From assembly GCA_003612285.1 (NCBI GenBank), contig RAYE01000023.1:1-64000 (forward strand): a DNA stretch of 64,000 nt, given 5' to 3'. Every line of letters starts with the position of its first letter. The stretch's first letter is position 1. Both the position numbers and the translations under genes were made by a program. This document shows positions 8,625 to 18,720 of the stretch, piece by piece. The notes beneath the pieces are model-generated. The model had not been told where the DNA came from. It did not search any database and saw nothing but the letters and a program-made list of their open reading frames with translations. This DNA comes from a bacterium D16-51 (lineage in GTDB: Bacteria > Bacillota > Clostridia > Lachnospirales > Lachnospiraceae).

Positions 8625-9989
8625 ATGATTAATATCCATGAAGTTTTGGAAACCAATGAAATGATTGAAAAAGAAAACCTGGATGTGCGCACGATTACAA
8701 TGGGAATTAGTTTACTGAATTGTATTGATACAGATGTAGACAGGCTTTGTGAAAAGATTTATGGGCGTATTACAACAACGGCAAAGGATTTGGTTTCTGC
8801 CGGGAAGGAAATTGAAAAGGAATATGGCATTCCAATTGTAAATAAAAGGATTTCTGTAACACCAATTGCACTGGTTGGCGGTTCGGCATGTAAATCGCCA
8901 GAGGATTTTGTAAAGATTGCAAAAACATTGGACCGTGCAGCAAAAGAAACAGGGGTTAATTTTATTGGCGGATACAGCGCGCTTGTTTCCAAAGGGATGA
9001 CAGAGAGTGATTCTCTCTTAATTCAGTCCATCCCACAGGCGCTTGCAGAGACAGATTATGTCTGCAGCTCTGTAAATTTGGGTTCTACCAAAACCGGCTT
9101 GAATATGGATGCGGTGAAGATGATGGGAGAAATTATCCTGGAAACAGCACAGAGGACAAAAGAAAAAGACAGCATTGGCTGTGCAAAGCTGGTGGTATTC
9201 TGCAATGCCCCGGATGATAACCCATTTATGGCGGGGGCGTTCCATGGCGTAACAGAAGCAGATGAAATTATTAATGTCGGCGTCAGCGGGCCGGGTGTAA
9301 TGCGGAAAGCGCTGGAGTCAGTACGTGGGGCAGATTTTGGGACACTATGCGAAAAAGTGAAAAAGACAGCGTTTAAGATTACGCGTGTTGGCCAGCTTGT
9401 GGCAAGGGAGGCGTCTAAAAGGCTGGGTGTTCCATTTGGGATTATCGACTTGTCATTAGCGCCGACCCCGGCAATTGGTGACAGCATTGCAGACATTTTT
9501 GAGGAAATGGGGCTGGAGCGTGCCGGTGCGCCCGGTACGACGGCAGCGCTTGCCTTGTTAAATGACCAGGTAAAAAAGGGCGGTGTGATGGCGTCTTCCT
9601 ATGTAGGGGGGTTAAGCGGCGCATTTATCCCGGTAAGCGAAGACCAGGGCATGATACGCGCGGCAGAGGATGGCGCATTGACACTGGAAAAGCTGGAAGC
9701 GATGACATGCGTATGTTCTGTGGGGCTTGATATGGTCGCTGTTCCGGGAGATACAAAGGCGGCGACGATTTCCGGCATTATTGCGGATGAGATGGCGATT
9801 GGTATGATAAACCAGAAGACGACGGCTGTCCGCCTGATTCCAGTGATTGGGAAAGGCGTGGGGGAAACGGCAGAATTTGGCGGCTTGCTTGGATATGCCC
9901 CGGTTATGCCGGTAAACCAGTTTGGCTGCAGTGAGTTTATTAACCGTGGCGGAAGGATTCCGGCACCGATTCATAGTTTTAAAAATTAA
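8625..9989 (+). CDS. PFL family protein (UPF0210/DUF711)
   Basis: 454 residues, the length of the UPF0210 family throughout. Distinctive segments are [33 protein letters not shown] and GVSGPGVM, and the C-terminus [10 protein letters not shown]. The fold is related to pyruvate formate-lyase/glycyl radical barrels, but I see no glycyl-radical motif (RVxG). The partner gene is the ACT-domain protein directly upstream. Biochemical role unknown. Confidence 0.92.
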   Translation: MINIHEVLETNEMIEKENLDVRTITMGISLLNCIDTDVDRLCEKIYGRITTTAKDLVSAGKEIEKEYGIPIVNKRISVTPIALVGGSACKSPEDFVKIAKTLDRAAKETGVNFIGGYSALVSKGMTESDSLLIQSIPQALAETDYVCSSVNLGSTKTGLNMDAVKMMGEIILETAQRTKEKDSIGCAKLVVFCNAPDDNPFMAGAFHGVTEADEIINVGVSGPGVMRKALESVRGADFGTLCEKVKKTAFKITRVGQLVAREASKRLGVPFGIIDLSLAPTPAIGDSIADIFEEMGLERAGAPGTTAALALLNDQVKKGGVMASSYVGGLSGAFIPVSEDQGMIRAAEDGALTLEKLEAMTCVCSVGLDMVAVPGDTKAATISGIIADEMAIGMINQKTTAVRLIPVIGKGVGETAEFGGLLGYAPVMPVNQFGCSEFINRGGRIPAPIHSFKN

Positions 9990-10001
9990 GGATAAAAGTA
10001 T

Positions 10002-11099
10002 ATGGAGAAGAATGATACAAAAAAGAAAATTCCTTTATGGGGGAAAATACTGATTGGCGTCCTTGCATTTGTTTTGCTTGCAGGCGGCGGCATTTACCTG
10101 GCGGCCCATTATTTTTATAGCCAGATGACATACCAGAGTGTTGATGAAGAGGTAGAAAAGCACGAAGAATTTTTTGATGAAGATGAAAATACAGGGAACT
10201 TAAAAGAGATTGACCCATCTTCCATCCAGCTTGACAGCGCCGCGCAGGCAGACCAGAATGATGATGTTATCAATATTCTTTTATGCGGGGAAGAAGCAAT
10301 CCATGATGACAGGGGACGCACTGACAGCATTATGATTGCAACAATTAACCAGAAGGATAATAAGCTTTCCCTGACTTCGATTATGCGTGACACTTATGTT
10401 AAAATCCCGGGATTTAGTGATAATAAAATCAATGCGGCGTACCATAATGGCGGGATGAAGACCCTGATAGAGACGATTAAGGAGAATTTTGGAATTGCTG
10501 TAGATGGTTATGTGCTGGTAAACTTTGATTCGTTTGAGAAAATTATTGATGCTGTTGGCGGCGTGGATATTGAACTTTCCTCAGAAGAGGCAAGTTACCT
10601 GAACAGGACAAATTATATATCGAACCCTTCTAACCGGAATGTTTCTGTTGGGATGAACCATATGAACGGCAATCAGGCGCTTGGCTACGCCCGTGTCCGT
10701 TATGTCAATAAGGATGGGAATGTGGGGGACTTTTCAAGGACACTGCGCCATCGGACGGTAATGACGGCTGTTTATAAAAAGATGATGAAAAAATCAACGC
10801 TGGAATTGGTAGCGATGATTCCAGATATCCTTCCGCTTCTTACAACGGATATTAAAAAGGCGGATTTGATTAATTATCTAATGGCAGGTGTGGGCGTGCG
10901 GGAGAAAAATCCTAAACTCCGTACGTTGAACGTCCCAATAGAGGGCTGTTATAAGATTACACGGGTGCGTACAATGTCTGTAATCCTTGCAAGTCCTTTG
11001 GACGCCAATGTAAAAAAGATGCATAAATTTATCTATGGCAGTACGTTAAATGACCGGGATGAATTAGATTCCGGAGCTAATATATCAGTAGGGCAATAA
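10002..11099 (+). CDS. LytR-CpsA-Psr (LCP) family glycopolymer transferase
   Basis: 365 residues: short basic N-terminus, one membrane anchor (IPLWGKILIGVLAFVLLAGG, about 10-29), then an extracellular LCP domain. Conserved pieces are GRTDSIMIATIN, SIMRDTYVKIPG, NAAYHNGGM and the arginine-rich stretch YARVRYVNKDGNVGDFSR-TLRHR. LCP enzymes attach teichoic acids or capsular polymers to peptidoglycan using polyprenyl-pyrophosphate-linked substrates. It starts 12 bp after the PFL gene but has its own terminator after it. Confidence 0.93.
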   Translation: MEKNDTKKKIPLWGKILIGVLAFVLLAGGGIYLAAHYFYSQMTYQSVDEEVEKHEEFFDEDENTGNLKEIDPSSIQLDSAAQADQNDDVINILLCGEEAIHDDRGRTDSIMIATINQKDNKLSLTSIMRDTYVKIPGFSDNKINAAYHNGGMKTLIETIKENFGIAVDGYVLVNFDSFEKIIDAVGGVDIELSSEEASYLNRTNYISNPSNRNVSVGMNHMNGNQALGYARVRYVNKDGNVGDFSRTLRHRTVMTAVYKKMMKKSTLELVAMIPDILPLLTTDIKKADLINYLMAGVGVREKNPKLRTLNVPIEGCYKITRVRTMSVILASPLDANVKKMHKFIYGSTLNDRDELDSGANISVGQ

Positions 11100-11106
11100 G
11101 CTTTCT

Positions 11107-11147
11107 GGGACATGTTTGGAATGGTTTTCCAAATATGCCCCTTTTTT
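11107..11147 (+). terminator. Intrinsic terminator of the LCP gene
   Basis: GGG-A-CATGTTTGGAA pairs with TTCCAAATATG-CCC across a TGGTT loop and is followed by CTTTTTT. It starts 7 bp after the LCP stop codon. Confidence 0.85.
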
Positions 11148-11266
11148 GTTTTATAAGGAATTATACTGCGATATGACAATATAGTGTTAGAATTTGTGAA
11201 AAAAATTAAGGATTTTCCTCCTATTGGATAATATAATGTTAGAAATAAATATTTAAGGAGGAAGCT

Positions 11267-13279
11267 ATGAACTTGACAAAATCAGATAACGGACTGTTAA
11301 TGAAGCATCAGGGGGAAATGCTTTTCATTGAGCCCTGGGGAGAAAATGCATTCCGTGTGCGTGCAACAAAATATCCTGCTTTTACGGGAAACAGCTATGC
11401 GCTTGGGGAAGAAATACCTGAGGCGAAAAAGTGTGCCAAGGTAAAGATTGAGGAAGGGGGATGTGCGGCTGAAATTTCCAATGGACGTTTAAAGATTACC
11501 GTAAATTCCAGTGGCGTATTGCGGTTTTTCAGGGATGGGAAGCAGTTTTTGCAGGAATACCACCGCTGCTATGACGGCACTGTTTCCAGGGAAAGCATTT
11601 GCCTGAAATTTGTGGGCAGGCATTATCAGCCGATTATTGGCGGGCATTATAAGCTGGCGGTGAGGTTTGAAAGTAATGATGGGGAGCAGTTTTTTGGCAT
11701 GGGGCAGTATCAGCAGCCGTATTTGGACTTGAAAGGCTGTACTTTGGAATTGGCACAGAGAAATTCACAGGTATCTGTTCCATTTGCCATATCCAGTTTG
11801 GGATATGGGTTTTTATGGAACCATCCGGGCGTAGGGACAGCCACATTTGCTAAAAATTATACAGAATGGGAAGCAGAAACTGCACAGGAAATGGATTATT
11901 GGATTACAGTGGATGACAGCCCGGCAGAAATTATCAGGAACTATACAGAGGTAGTAGGGCGCGCGCCTATGCTTCCAGAGGGGCTTTTGGGGCTTTGGCA
12001 GTGCAAGCTGCGTTACCGTACGCAGGAAGAGGTGCTGGGCGTTGCAAGGGAATATAAGAAACGGGGCATTAAATTAGATGTGATCATTATTGATTTCTTC
12101 CATTGGACAAGGCAGGGGGATTGGCATTTTGACCCTGTTTACTGGCCAGACCCGAGAGCTATGTGCGATGAACTGCATGAAATGGGGACGAAGGTTGTGG
12201 TATCTGTCTGGCCCAATGTTGACAGGAAAAGCGAAAATTTCCAGGAACTGAATGACAGGGGGCTGTTAATCAGGACAGAACATGGGTCCATGCAGACGTA
12301 TGATTTTGAAGGGGATTGTGTGTCTATTGACATTACCAACCCTGAGGCGCAGAAATTTTTGTGGGAAACATGCAAGAAGAATTATAAGGATTTTGGGATT
12401 GATATGTTTTGGCTGGATAACTGCGAACCTGACTTTGGCGTATATGACTATGCAAATTACCGTTATTATATGGGGACAGCATTAGAAGTCAGCAATTTGT
12501 ATCCTAAGATGATAGCGAAAGCTTTTTATGATGGCTTTAGAGAAATAGGGGCGGAGGCAGAGTGCTGCAGCCTGCTTCGCTGTGGATGGGTTGGAAGCCA
12601 GAAATATGGCGCGCTGCTTTGGTCCGGGGATGTAAACAGTACCTTTGAATCTTTGCGCGACCAGGTGGCTGCCGGCTTAAATATGGGGCTGGCAGGGATT
12701 CCTTGGTGGAATACGGATATTGGCGGTTTTATGACAGATGATGTAAATGACACAGCGTTCCATGAACTCCTTATCCGCTGGTTTGAATATGCGGTATTTA
12801 CGCCGATACTTCGGATGCATGGCGACCGCGGGCCGCATAATATTGAGCCTCTGTCAGATTTGGATTGGGGCGGGGGATATCTGTATACAGGCCAGCCAAA
12901 TGAAATGTGGAGCTATGGGGAGGAAGTATACAAGGTTTTGAAAAAGCATCTGGATTTGCGGCTGGATATGAAGCCGTATCTGGAATCTTTGATGGAGGAA
13001 GCATCTAAAACAGGTGCGCCGCTGCTTAGGGCAATGTTCTATGAGTTTCCACAGGATGAGGTCTGCTGGAAATTAGAGGATCAATATATGTTTGGCAGCA
13101 GGTATCTGGTAGCCCCTGTCTTAGAAGCAGGAATGAGGGAGCGCCAGGTTTACCTTCCGGAGGGTTCATGGAAGAATATTCATGGAAATGATGAAGCAGT
13201 GCAGGGCGGCCATTGGATTACCGCAGAAGCGCCATTGGAGTATATTCCTGTTTTTGAAAAAGTGAATGGTAACGCCTAA
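11267..13279 (+). CDS. Glycoside hydrolase family 31 (alpha-glucosidase / alpha-xylosidase type)
   Basis: 670-residue cytoplasmic glycosidase with no signal peptide. N-terminal beta-sandwich, then a TIM barrel with the nucleophile in FWLDNCEPD (D384) and the presumed acid/base in WSGDVNSTF (D455), followed by GIPWWNTDIGGF and HGDRGPH, all GH31 hallmarks. The EPD after the nucleophile resembles alpha-xylosidases and related enzymes more than alpha-glucosidases with DMNE. AAGGAGG is 6-7 bp from the ATG. It appears monocistronic, with no sugar transporter or regulator beside it, so the substrate is open. Confidence 0.92.
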   Translation: MNLTKSDNGLLMKHQGEMLFIEPWGENAFRVRATKYPAFTGNSYALGEEIPEAKKCAKVKIEEGGCAAEISNGRLKITVNSSGVLRFFRDGKQFLQEYHRCYDGTVSRESICLKFVGRHYQPIIGGHYKLAVRFESNDGEQFFGMGQYQQPYLDLKGCTLELAQRNSQVSVPFAISSLGYGFLWNHPGVGTATFAKNYTEWEAETAQEMDYWITVDDSPAEIIRNYTEVVGRAPMLPEGLLGLWQCKLRYRTQEEVLGVAREYKKRGIKLDVIIIDFFHWTRQGDWHFDPVYWPDPRAMCDELHEMGTKVVVSVWPNVDRKSENFQELNDRGLLIRTEHGSMQTYDFEGDCVSIDITNPEAQKFLWETCKKNYKDFGIDMFWLDNCEPDFGVYDYANYRYYMGTALEVSNLYPKMIAKAFYDGFREIGAEAECCSLLRCGWVGSQKYGALLWSGDVNSTFESLRDQVAAGLNMGLAGIPWWNTDIGGFMTDDVNDTAFHELLIRWFEYAVFTPILRMHGDRGPHNIEPLSDLDWGGGYLYTGQPNEMWSYGEEVYKVLKKHLDLRLDMKPYLESLMEEASKTGAPLLRAMFYEFPQDEVCWKLEDQYMFGSRYLVAPVLEAGMRERQVYLPEGSWKNIHGNDEAVQGGHWITAEAPLEYIPVFEKVNGNA

Positions 13280-13295
13280 AAGTCCGTGTGCTTGG

Positions 13296-13343
13296 ATTGT
13301 ATACAATTATACATTGACACAATGGTATGTTGTGTGATATAAC
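13296..13343 (+). promoter_or_regulatory. Promoter with adjacent palindrome upstream of the aminotransferase
   Basis: TTGACA (13314-13319), 18-bp spacer, TATAAC (13338-13343). Immediately upstream is a perfect 12-bp palindrome, ATTGTATACAAT (13296-13307), that resembles operators of GntR-type regulators. Operator function is inferred only from symmetry and position. Confidence 0.5.
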
Positions 13344-13452
13344 TGATGTTGTTGCCAGAATGTTCTGGGAATTATTGGATATATTTTAGCTAAGGGGCTG
13401 TAAGCCGATGTTTATAGTTCCTAAGGATTGTTTATTTAGGAGGAATAACATT

Positions 13453-14652
13453 ATGTCATTAGAATTATCAAAGAAAGCAGCGGCAGTAAAGCCTTCTTCC
13501 ACGCTTGCCATTACGGCAAAGGCGAAGGAGATGAGGGCGCAGGGGATGGATGTGGTAGGATTTGGAGCAGGGGAGCCGGATTTCAGGACGCCGCAGAATA
13601 TTTGTGATGCGGCAATTAAGGCGATCAATGATGGTTTTACTAAATATACACCGGCTTCAGGAATTATTGAGCTGAAAGAAGCAGTCTGCAAAAAGTTTAA
13701 AGAGTTTAATAATTTGGATTACGCAACAGACCAGATTGTAATCAGCAATGGGGGGAAACATTCCCTGACAAATATATTTACAGCGCTGATAAACCCTGGC
13801 GATGAGGTGATAATACCTGCGCCGTACTGGCTGAGTTATCCGGAAATTGTCAAGCTGGCAGGCGGTGTGCCTGTTATTGTAACAACGACAAAAGAAGGGG
13901 AATATAAACTGACTGCGCAGGAATTGGAAAATGCAATTACTGAGAAAACAAAGGCTTTAATTTTAAATACGCCAAACAACCCGACTGGCATGCTGTATAC
14001 AAGGGATGAATTGATGGCAATTGCAAAGGTTGTAGTAGAAAAGGATATATATGTAGTTGCAGACGAAATGTACGAGAACCTGATTTATGGGGATTTGGAG
14101 CATGTCAGCATTGCTTCCCTTGGCAGGGAAATCTACGACAGGACAATTACCTGCAGCGGGCTGGCAAAGAGCTATGCAATGACAGGATGGAGAATTGGCT
14201 ATACAGGTTCTTCTAAGGAAATTGCCAGCATGATGAGCAGCGTACAGAGCCATCAGACTTCTAACCCGAATTCAATTGCACAGAAGGCGGCAGTAGAGGC
14301 ATTGAATGGTATTCAGGACCATGTGGAGGAAATGAATGCAGAATTTGATGTACGCCGTGAGTATATGTATGGGAAAATCTGTAAAATGCCTTATGTGGAT
14401 GCAATTGAGCCGATGGGTGCATTTTATATCTTTGTAGATGCTACAGAGGTCCTTTCAAAATCATACAAAGGGGAAAAAGTAGGGTCGGTTGAAAGAATGG
14501 CAGAGATTTTAATAGAAGATTATAAGACAGCAGTAGTACCTTGTGCTGATTTTGGTTTTCCGAACCATCTGCGCCTGTCTTATGCAATTGCAATTGAACA
14601 GATTAAGAAAGGGCTTAAAAGGATTGACAATTTCTTAAAAGATTTACAGTAA
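13453..14652 (+). CDS. Pyridoxal-phosphate aminotransferase, aspartate aminotransferase subgroup Ib/gamma
   Basis: 399 residues, fold-type I. It begins MSLELSKKAAAVKPSSTLAI, typical of the AspB/AspC-like enzymes of Firmicutes. GEPDF near 35, NTPNNPTG near 175, the PLP lysine in SGLAKSYAMTGWRIGY (K239) and an arginine in the C-terminal FPNHLRLSYA are present. It transfers an amino group between aspartate (or similar) and 2-oxoglutarate. I start at ATG 13453 with TTAGGAGG 9 bp upstream rather than at the longer frame from 13408. Substrate preference cannot be read. Confidence 0.93.
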   Translation: MSLELSKKAAAVKPSSTLAITAKAKEMRAQGMDVVGFGAGEPDFRTPQNICDAAIKAINDGFTKYTPASGIIELKEAVCKKFKEFNNLDYATDQIVISNGGKHSLTNIFTALINPGDEVIIPAPYWLSYPEIVKLAGGVPVIVTTTKEGEYKLTAQELENAITEKTKALILNTPNNPTGMLYTRDELMAIAKVVVEKDIYVVADEMYENLIYGDLEHVSIASLGREIYDRTITCSGLAKSYAMTGWRIGYTGSSKEIASMMSSVQSHQTSNPNSIAQKAAVEALNGIQDHVEEMNAEFDVRREYMYGKICKMPYVDAIEPMGAFYIFVDATEVLSKSYKGEKVGSVERMAEILIEDYKTAVVPCADFGFPNHLRLSYAIAIEQIKKGLKRIDNFLKDLQ

Positions 14653-14734
14653 AAGTGATATATGGAACAAATTGCATTGAGGTATACTTTTTGTAATATA
14701 ATTTAGAAAGAATGACATCTTAGGGGAAATGACG

Positions 14735-16402
14735 ATGAATGGATTTATTATTATTTTAGCTGCTGCTGTTTTTCTGGTTGGCGCATATCTGATTTATGGG
14801 CGGTATCTTGTAAGGAAGTGGGGGATTGACCCAGATGCGAAAACGCCGGCTTATACAGAACAGGATGGCGTAGATTATGTTCCTGCAGATACCAATATCG
14901 TTTTTGGGCATCAGTTTGCTTCCATTGCAGGAGCCGCACCAATTACCGGGCCAATTCAGGCCGCGGTATTTGGATGGCTTCCGGCTTTGCTTTGGATATT
15001 GCTTGGGGGCGTGTTTTTTGGTGCAGTGCAGGATTTTGCGGCGATGTATGCATCTGTAAAGAATAAGGGAAAATCAATAGGGTATATTATTGAAAAATAT
15101 ATTGGCAAGCTTGGGAAACGCCTTTTCCTGATATTTGTATGGCTGTTTTCGATTTTAGTCATCGCAGCTTTTGCCGATGTAGTTGCAACAACATTTAATG
15201 GGTTTGGAACCGAAGGAGAGAAAATTACTGCAAATGCAGCAGTAGCGTCTACTTCAGTCTTATTCATTGTATTTGCTGTTGGGCTTGGTTTTTTCTTAAA
15301 ACATACCCATTTTCCGGCATGGGCTAATACTGTTGTGGCAATTGTTCTCTTGGTGCTGTCGATTGCGCTTGGAATGAACCTGCCGCTTTATTTTAGCCGG
15401 GAATTTTGGCTGATTTTTGTATTTTTGTACATATTAGTTGCATGTGTAACGCCTGTATGGGCATTGCTCCAGCCAAGAGATTTTTTGAACAGTTACCTGC
15501 TGATTGCAATGATGCTTATGGCATTTGTCGGTATTATTGTGTATCATCCAGCAATGAATCTTGTTCCATTTACTTCATTTAAGCTGGTGAATGAAACAAC
15601 AGGGGCAGTTTCTTACCTGTTCCCAACGTTATTTGTTACAATTGCCTGTGGGGCTGTATCCGGCTTCCATTCACTGGTATCATCCGGAACAGCATCAAAA
15701 CAGATTAAAAATGAAAAGGCAATGCTTCCAGTATCTTATGGCGCAATGCTTTTGGAAAGTTTTCTGGCTGTAATTGCCCTGGTTAGCGTGGGGTTTGCGG
15801 CAAGTGGAAGTAATCTTCCAGAAGGGACGCCGGCACAGGTCTTTGCAACTTCAATTTCGGTTTTCCTTACAAAGGTTGGATTGTCCCAGGATTTTTCATA
15901 TACGCTGATTACTTTGGCCGTTTCTGCATTTGCACTTACCAGCCTGGATTCAGTTGCACGTATTGGAAGGCTGTCGCTGCAGGAATTTTTTATGGATGAT
16001 AATAAGGAAATGGGCGTTGTGGAAAAAGTGTGTTCCAACAAGTGGTTTGCAACGGTTATAACCCTGGCGCTTTCCCTTTTGCTTGCAAAGGCGGGATATG
16101 AAAGCATTTGGCCGCTTTTTGGCTCCGCGAACCAGATGCTGTCTGCGCTTGCGCTGGTTTCCTGTGCAGTATTTTTGAAGAAGACAAAAAGGCAGGGGAT
16201 AATGCTTTGGGGGCCGATGTTTATTATGCTGGCAGTTACTTTTACTGCGATTGTTTTAAAAATTAAGGATTTGCTGGTATCTTTAAGCGGCCAGTTTGTT
16301 TCGGGAGACGCGGTTCAGCTTGTATTTGCAGTGCTTCTCCTTGGCTTAGGGATTATGGTAGCTGTAGAAGGGTTGAAAAAACTGCTATGTAAGCAGTCAT
16401 AA
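14735..16402 (+). CDS. CstA family carbon starvation protein (pyruvate/peptide transporter)
   Basis: 555 residues, about 14-16 hydrophobic segments. Family motifs: YGRYLVRKWGID, GHQFASIAGAAPITGP, GAVQDFAAMYAS, SGFHSLVSSGTASKQI and GSANQML. CstA-type proteins import pyruvate or peptides when carbon is limiting. ATG 14735 is taken as start because AGGGG lies 8 bp upstream; ATG 14729 overlaps the ribosome site. It has a possible promoter (TTGCAT 14672, TAATAT 14694) and no btsS/R-like two-component regulator adjacent. Confidence 0.93.
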   Translation: MNGFIIILAAAVFLVGAYLIYGRYLVRKWGIDPDAKTPAYTEQDGVDYVPADTNIVFGHQFASIAGAAPITGPIQAAVFGWLPALLWILLGGVFFGAVQDFAAMYASVKNKGKSIGYIIEKYIGKLGKRLFLIFVWLFSILVIAAFADVVATTFNGFGTEGEKITANAAVASTSVLFIVFAVGLGFFLKHTHFPAWANTVVAIVLLVLSIALGMNLPLYFSREFWLIFVFLYILVACVTPVWALLQPRDFLNSYLLIAMMLMAFVGIIVYHPAMNLVPFTSFKLVNETTGAVSYLFPTLFVTIACGAVSGFHSLVSSGTASKQIKNEKAMLPVSYGAMLLESFLAVIALVSVGFAASGSNLPEGTPAQVFATSISVFLTKVGLSQDFSYTLITLAVSAFALTSLDSVARIGRLSLQEFFMDDNKEMGVVEKVCSNKWFATVITLALSLLLAKAGYESIWPLFGSANQMLSALALVSCAVFLKKTKRQGIMLWGPMFIMLAVTFTAIVLKIKDLLVSLSGQFVSGDAVQLVFAVLLLGLGIMVAVEGLKKLLCKQS

Positions 16403-16406
16403 ATAC

Positions 16407-16536
16407 ATAAGGAACTGTAAATAATATAATTTATCAGAAGATGGTTTCTCTTCTGATAAAAGGCACATGCTTTTGTGCCGCAAATCAATTATAGGAAACT
16501 GGTTTTGTTTCCTATAATATATCTACAGTTCCTTAT
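16407..16536. repeat. MITE-like element, AAGGAACTGTA family (copy 1), also a 3' structure of the CstA gene
   Basis: Left arm ATAAGGAACTGTA (16407-16419) and right arm TACAGTTCCTTAT (16524-16536) are inverted copies. Three perfect hairpins lie between them: TTATCAGAAGA/TCTTCTGATAA, GGCACA/TGTGCC and ATTATAGGAAAC/GTTTCCTATAAT. The element begins 5 bp after the CstA stop codon and ends 29 bp before the convergent flotillin stop, so it probably also acts as a bidirectional terminator. Related ends occur at 40627-40843 and 49216-49280. Confidence 0.65.
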
Positions 16537-16564
16537 ATTTTATGCCATAGGAAATTGCGATGAT

Positions 16565-18106
16565 TTAATCCTGTTTTCCTGCTGCTGCTTCATTTTCTGC
16601 TGTTTTGCTGCCATCATCCGGGACGACCCCGGTAACATTCAGGTTTCGGTTAACTTTGGCGTCGTAAGTGTTGGCGCGCATAATTTCACCCAAATCAATG
16701 CCAGTTGCTTCTTTGACAGATTCCATTGTTTTGGCAAGGATAGCGGGAACATATCCGCCCATCTGGCTTACGCCGCTGTTTCCTTCGCCTCCATCAATAA
16801 TGGTGACTTTATCAATTGCTTTTAGTGGTTCTGCGATTTCCCTTGCCATTTCCGGAAGGGCTTTTACAATCATTTCCATCATTGCCGCCTGGCCATACTT
16901 CTTCATGGCTTCCGCTTTTTTCTCTAAAGCTTCTGCTTCTGCAATTCCTTTTGCCTGGATTGCTTCTGCTTCTGCCCTGCCGACAGCGGCAATACCGGCT
17001 GCTTCCTGTTCCCTGGTGTATTTTGCGGCTTCTGCCTGGATTTTGCGTGCCTCTGCTTCCTGTGTTTCTTCATATTTTTTTGCTTCCGCCTGTTTTTGGC
17101 GCTGATATAAGGAAGCGTCTGATTCCTGCTGCACTTTATACCGTTCTGCGTCTGCCTGCCTTTTTACTGTTGCGTCAAGTTCTTTTTCCTTAACAAGAGC
17201 TTCTTTTTCCTTTAATTCAATTTCACGTTCCTGTTTTGCAATATTTGCATTTGACGTGGTAATTTCAATTGTCTTTCTCTGTTCCTGCTGCATAATGCTG
17301 TAAGCAGCGTCGGATTCTGCCTTTTTGGTATCAGATGCTTTTTTCAGTTCTGCCTGTTTAATTGCCAGTTCATTTTGCTTAATGGCAATTTCTGTATTAG
17401 ACTTTACCTGGGCATCATTTGCTTCCCGCTTTGCTTCTGCCTCTGCAATTGCAACATCCCTGTCGGCTAAGGCTTTTGCAATGGAAGCTTCTTTTTGGAT
17501 TTGGGACATATTGTCCTGGCCTAATGCGGTAATCAGGCCGCGTTCGTCTTCAATTCTCTGAATATTGCAGGAAACGATTTTAATGCCGAGCGCGCTCATG
17601 TCAAGCTGCGCCTTTGACTGGACTTCATCTCCAAATTTTTTTCGGTTTGTACAGAGTTCCTTTAATTCGACAGTACCAATAATTTCTCTCATATTACCCT
17701 GGAGGGAATCTGTCAGCGCCTGGATAATATGTTTTTCATCCATATTCAGGAAGTTTTTCATGGCCAGGGCAATTCCTGGGGAAAGCTCCCGGGAAGATTT
17801 TCCGTCTAGAGGTTTTTCATAGTCAACGGAAATTTTCGCAATCGCATCAATGTTAACGCCAATAAAATCCTTTGTTGGTACATAACCGTTTGTTTTGATA
17901 TCTACGCTTATCTGCCGCATAATCAGTTCATCTTTTCGCTCCAGAAATGGTATTTTTAATCCTGCCCGCCCAATTAATACTTTTGGGTTTTTCCGCAGCC
18001 CGGAAATAATATATGCCATATCAGGCGGAGCTTTGACATAACTTAGGATGCAGATTACGAGGACAAAAACAATGATAGCAGCTGATAAAATTAGTTCAAG
18101 TTTCAT
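16565..18106 (-). CDS. Flotillin (SPFH/band 7 family membrane scaffold)
   Basis: 513 residues. One N-terminal membrane segment (LELILSAAIIVFVLVICILS), then the SPFH domain with RKNPKVLIGRAGLKIPF and LIMRQISVDIKTNGYVPTKD, then a long coiled coil rich in EAE/AEAEA repeats (about 210-400), and a C-terminal oligomerisation region. This is the FloT/YuaG layout: such proteins organise membrane microdomains. Start chosen at ATG 18106 (AGG 8 bp upstream); an in-frame GTG at 18115 is the alternative. No NfeD-like partner is adjacent, which is unusual for bacterial flotillins. Confidence 0.92.
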   Translation of the reverse strand: MKLELILSAAIIVFVLVICILSYVKAPPDMAYIISGLRKNPKVLIGRAGLKIPFLERKDELIMRQISVDIKTNGYVPTKDFIGVNIDAIAKISVDYEKPLDGKSSRELSPGIALAMKNFLNMDEKHIIQALTDSLQGNMREIIGTVELKELCTNRKKFGDEVQSKAQLDMSALGIKIVSCNIQRIEDERGLITALGQDNMSQIQKEASIAKALADRDVAIAEAEAKREANDAQVKSNTEIAIKQNELAIKQAELKKASDTKKAESDAAYSIMQQEQRKTIEITTSNANIAKQEREIELKEKEALVKEKELDATVKRQADAERYKVQQESDASLYQRQKQAEAKKYEETQEAEARKIQAEAAKYTREQEAAGIAAVGRAEAEAIQAKGIAEAEALEKKAEAMKKYGQAAMMEMIVKALPEMAREIAEPLKAIDKVTIIDGGEGNSGVSQMGGYVPAILAKTMESVKEATGIDLGEIMRANTYDAKVNRNLNVTGVVPDDGSKTAENEAAAGKQD

Positions 18107-18218
18107 TCCATTCACCTATCCTTTCTCTTGGGTATAAATTTTGATGTTCATTTGTTATTATAACATGTTGTATGGTAAAAAGAAATGGAAAGCATTTGGT
18201 CTAAAATGGCTGTAAGCA

Positions 18219-18237
18219 GTGAATAGTTACTATTCAC
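18219..18237. repeat. Palindromic repeat GTGAATAGTTACTATTCAC (REP-like, copy)
   Basis: A 19-bp palindrome with a single central base, followed by GGCCGG. Halves of the same sequence recur at 5069-5083, 35231-35240, 41947-42003 (inverted pair) and 49243-49256. Intergenic in all cases. Confidence 0.6.
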
Positions 18238-18286
18238 GGCCGGTTGTATCTTAACGACAGATAATATATAGTTTCCCGGTTGTATT

Positions 18287-18720
18287 TTACATGGAATTCT
18301 TTATGGGAGAATAATTTTTATGAAATTTTCTGCAAAAAGGTGGAAGTTTTCTGTAATTTACGAGTTGACAAAAATTTAGAATGACATTGCTTTCCGCAGG
18401 ACAATTTAGCTCTTTTAGAATTGCTTTGCTTTTTAAGCTTCCGGCATATGCGCGCGCACGTACAACTGTCTGAAAAGAACTAAAGTTCTTACGGAACAAC
18501 AGAGTTTCATGGATATGCTGCCTTTCCAGTTCTGGTAGCTTTTCCTCGTTTGCGTCCTGTTCCTGCTCGTAATGTGCTGACATCATGGTGAACTTCTTTT
18601 CCGACAGCTTCCCGCTGGAATAATCTTCATATAGACGGATATACATCTGGTCAAGTTCGGTATTCCTCTTTTTGAGTTTATCAATCTCCGCCTTTACCTT
18701 TTCCGAACGTTCTGCGCTGC
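18287..18720 (-). pseudogene. C-terminal remnant of a large serine recombinase
   Basis: The minus-strand frame contains EIDKLKKRNTELDQMYIRLY followed by EDYSSGKLSEKKF and MMSAHYEQEQ. This is the coiled-coil region that follows the zinc ribbon in TnpX/Tn4451-type recombinases. All upstream domains (catalytic, recombinase, zinc ribbon) are missing. At its upstream side (about 18715-18725) the sequence runs directly into the 3' part of the relaxase gene in another frame, marking a deletion junction. The last third (after ELERQ) no longer matches the usual ending, so it has also decayed. Confidence 0.75.

Noticed and set aside
16668-17193. Plus-strand hydrophobic frames opposite the flotillin coiled coil
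   Set aside because: Antisense of GCx/GAx-rich repeats; typical coiled-coil shadow.
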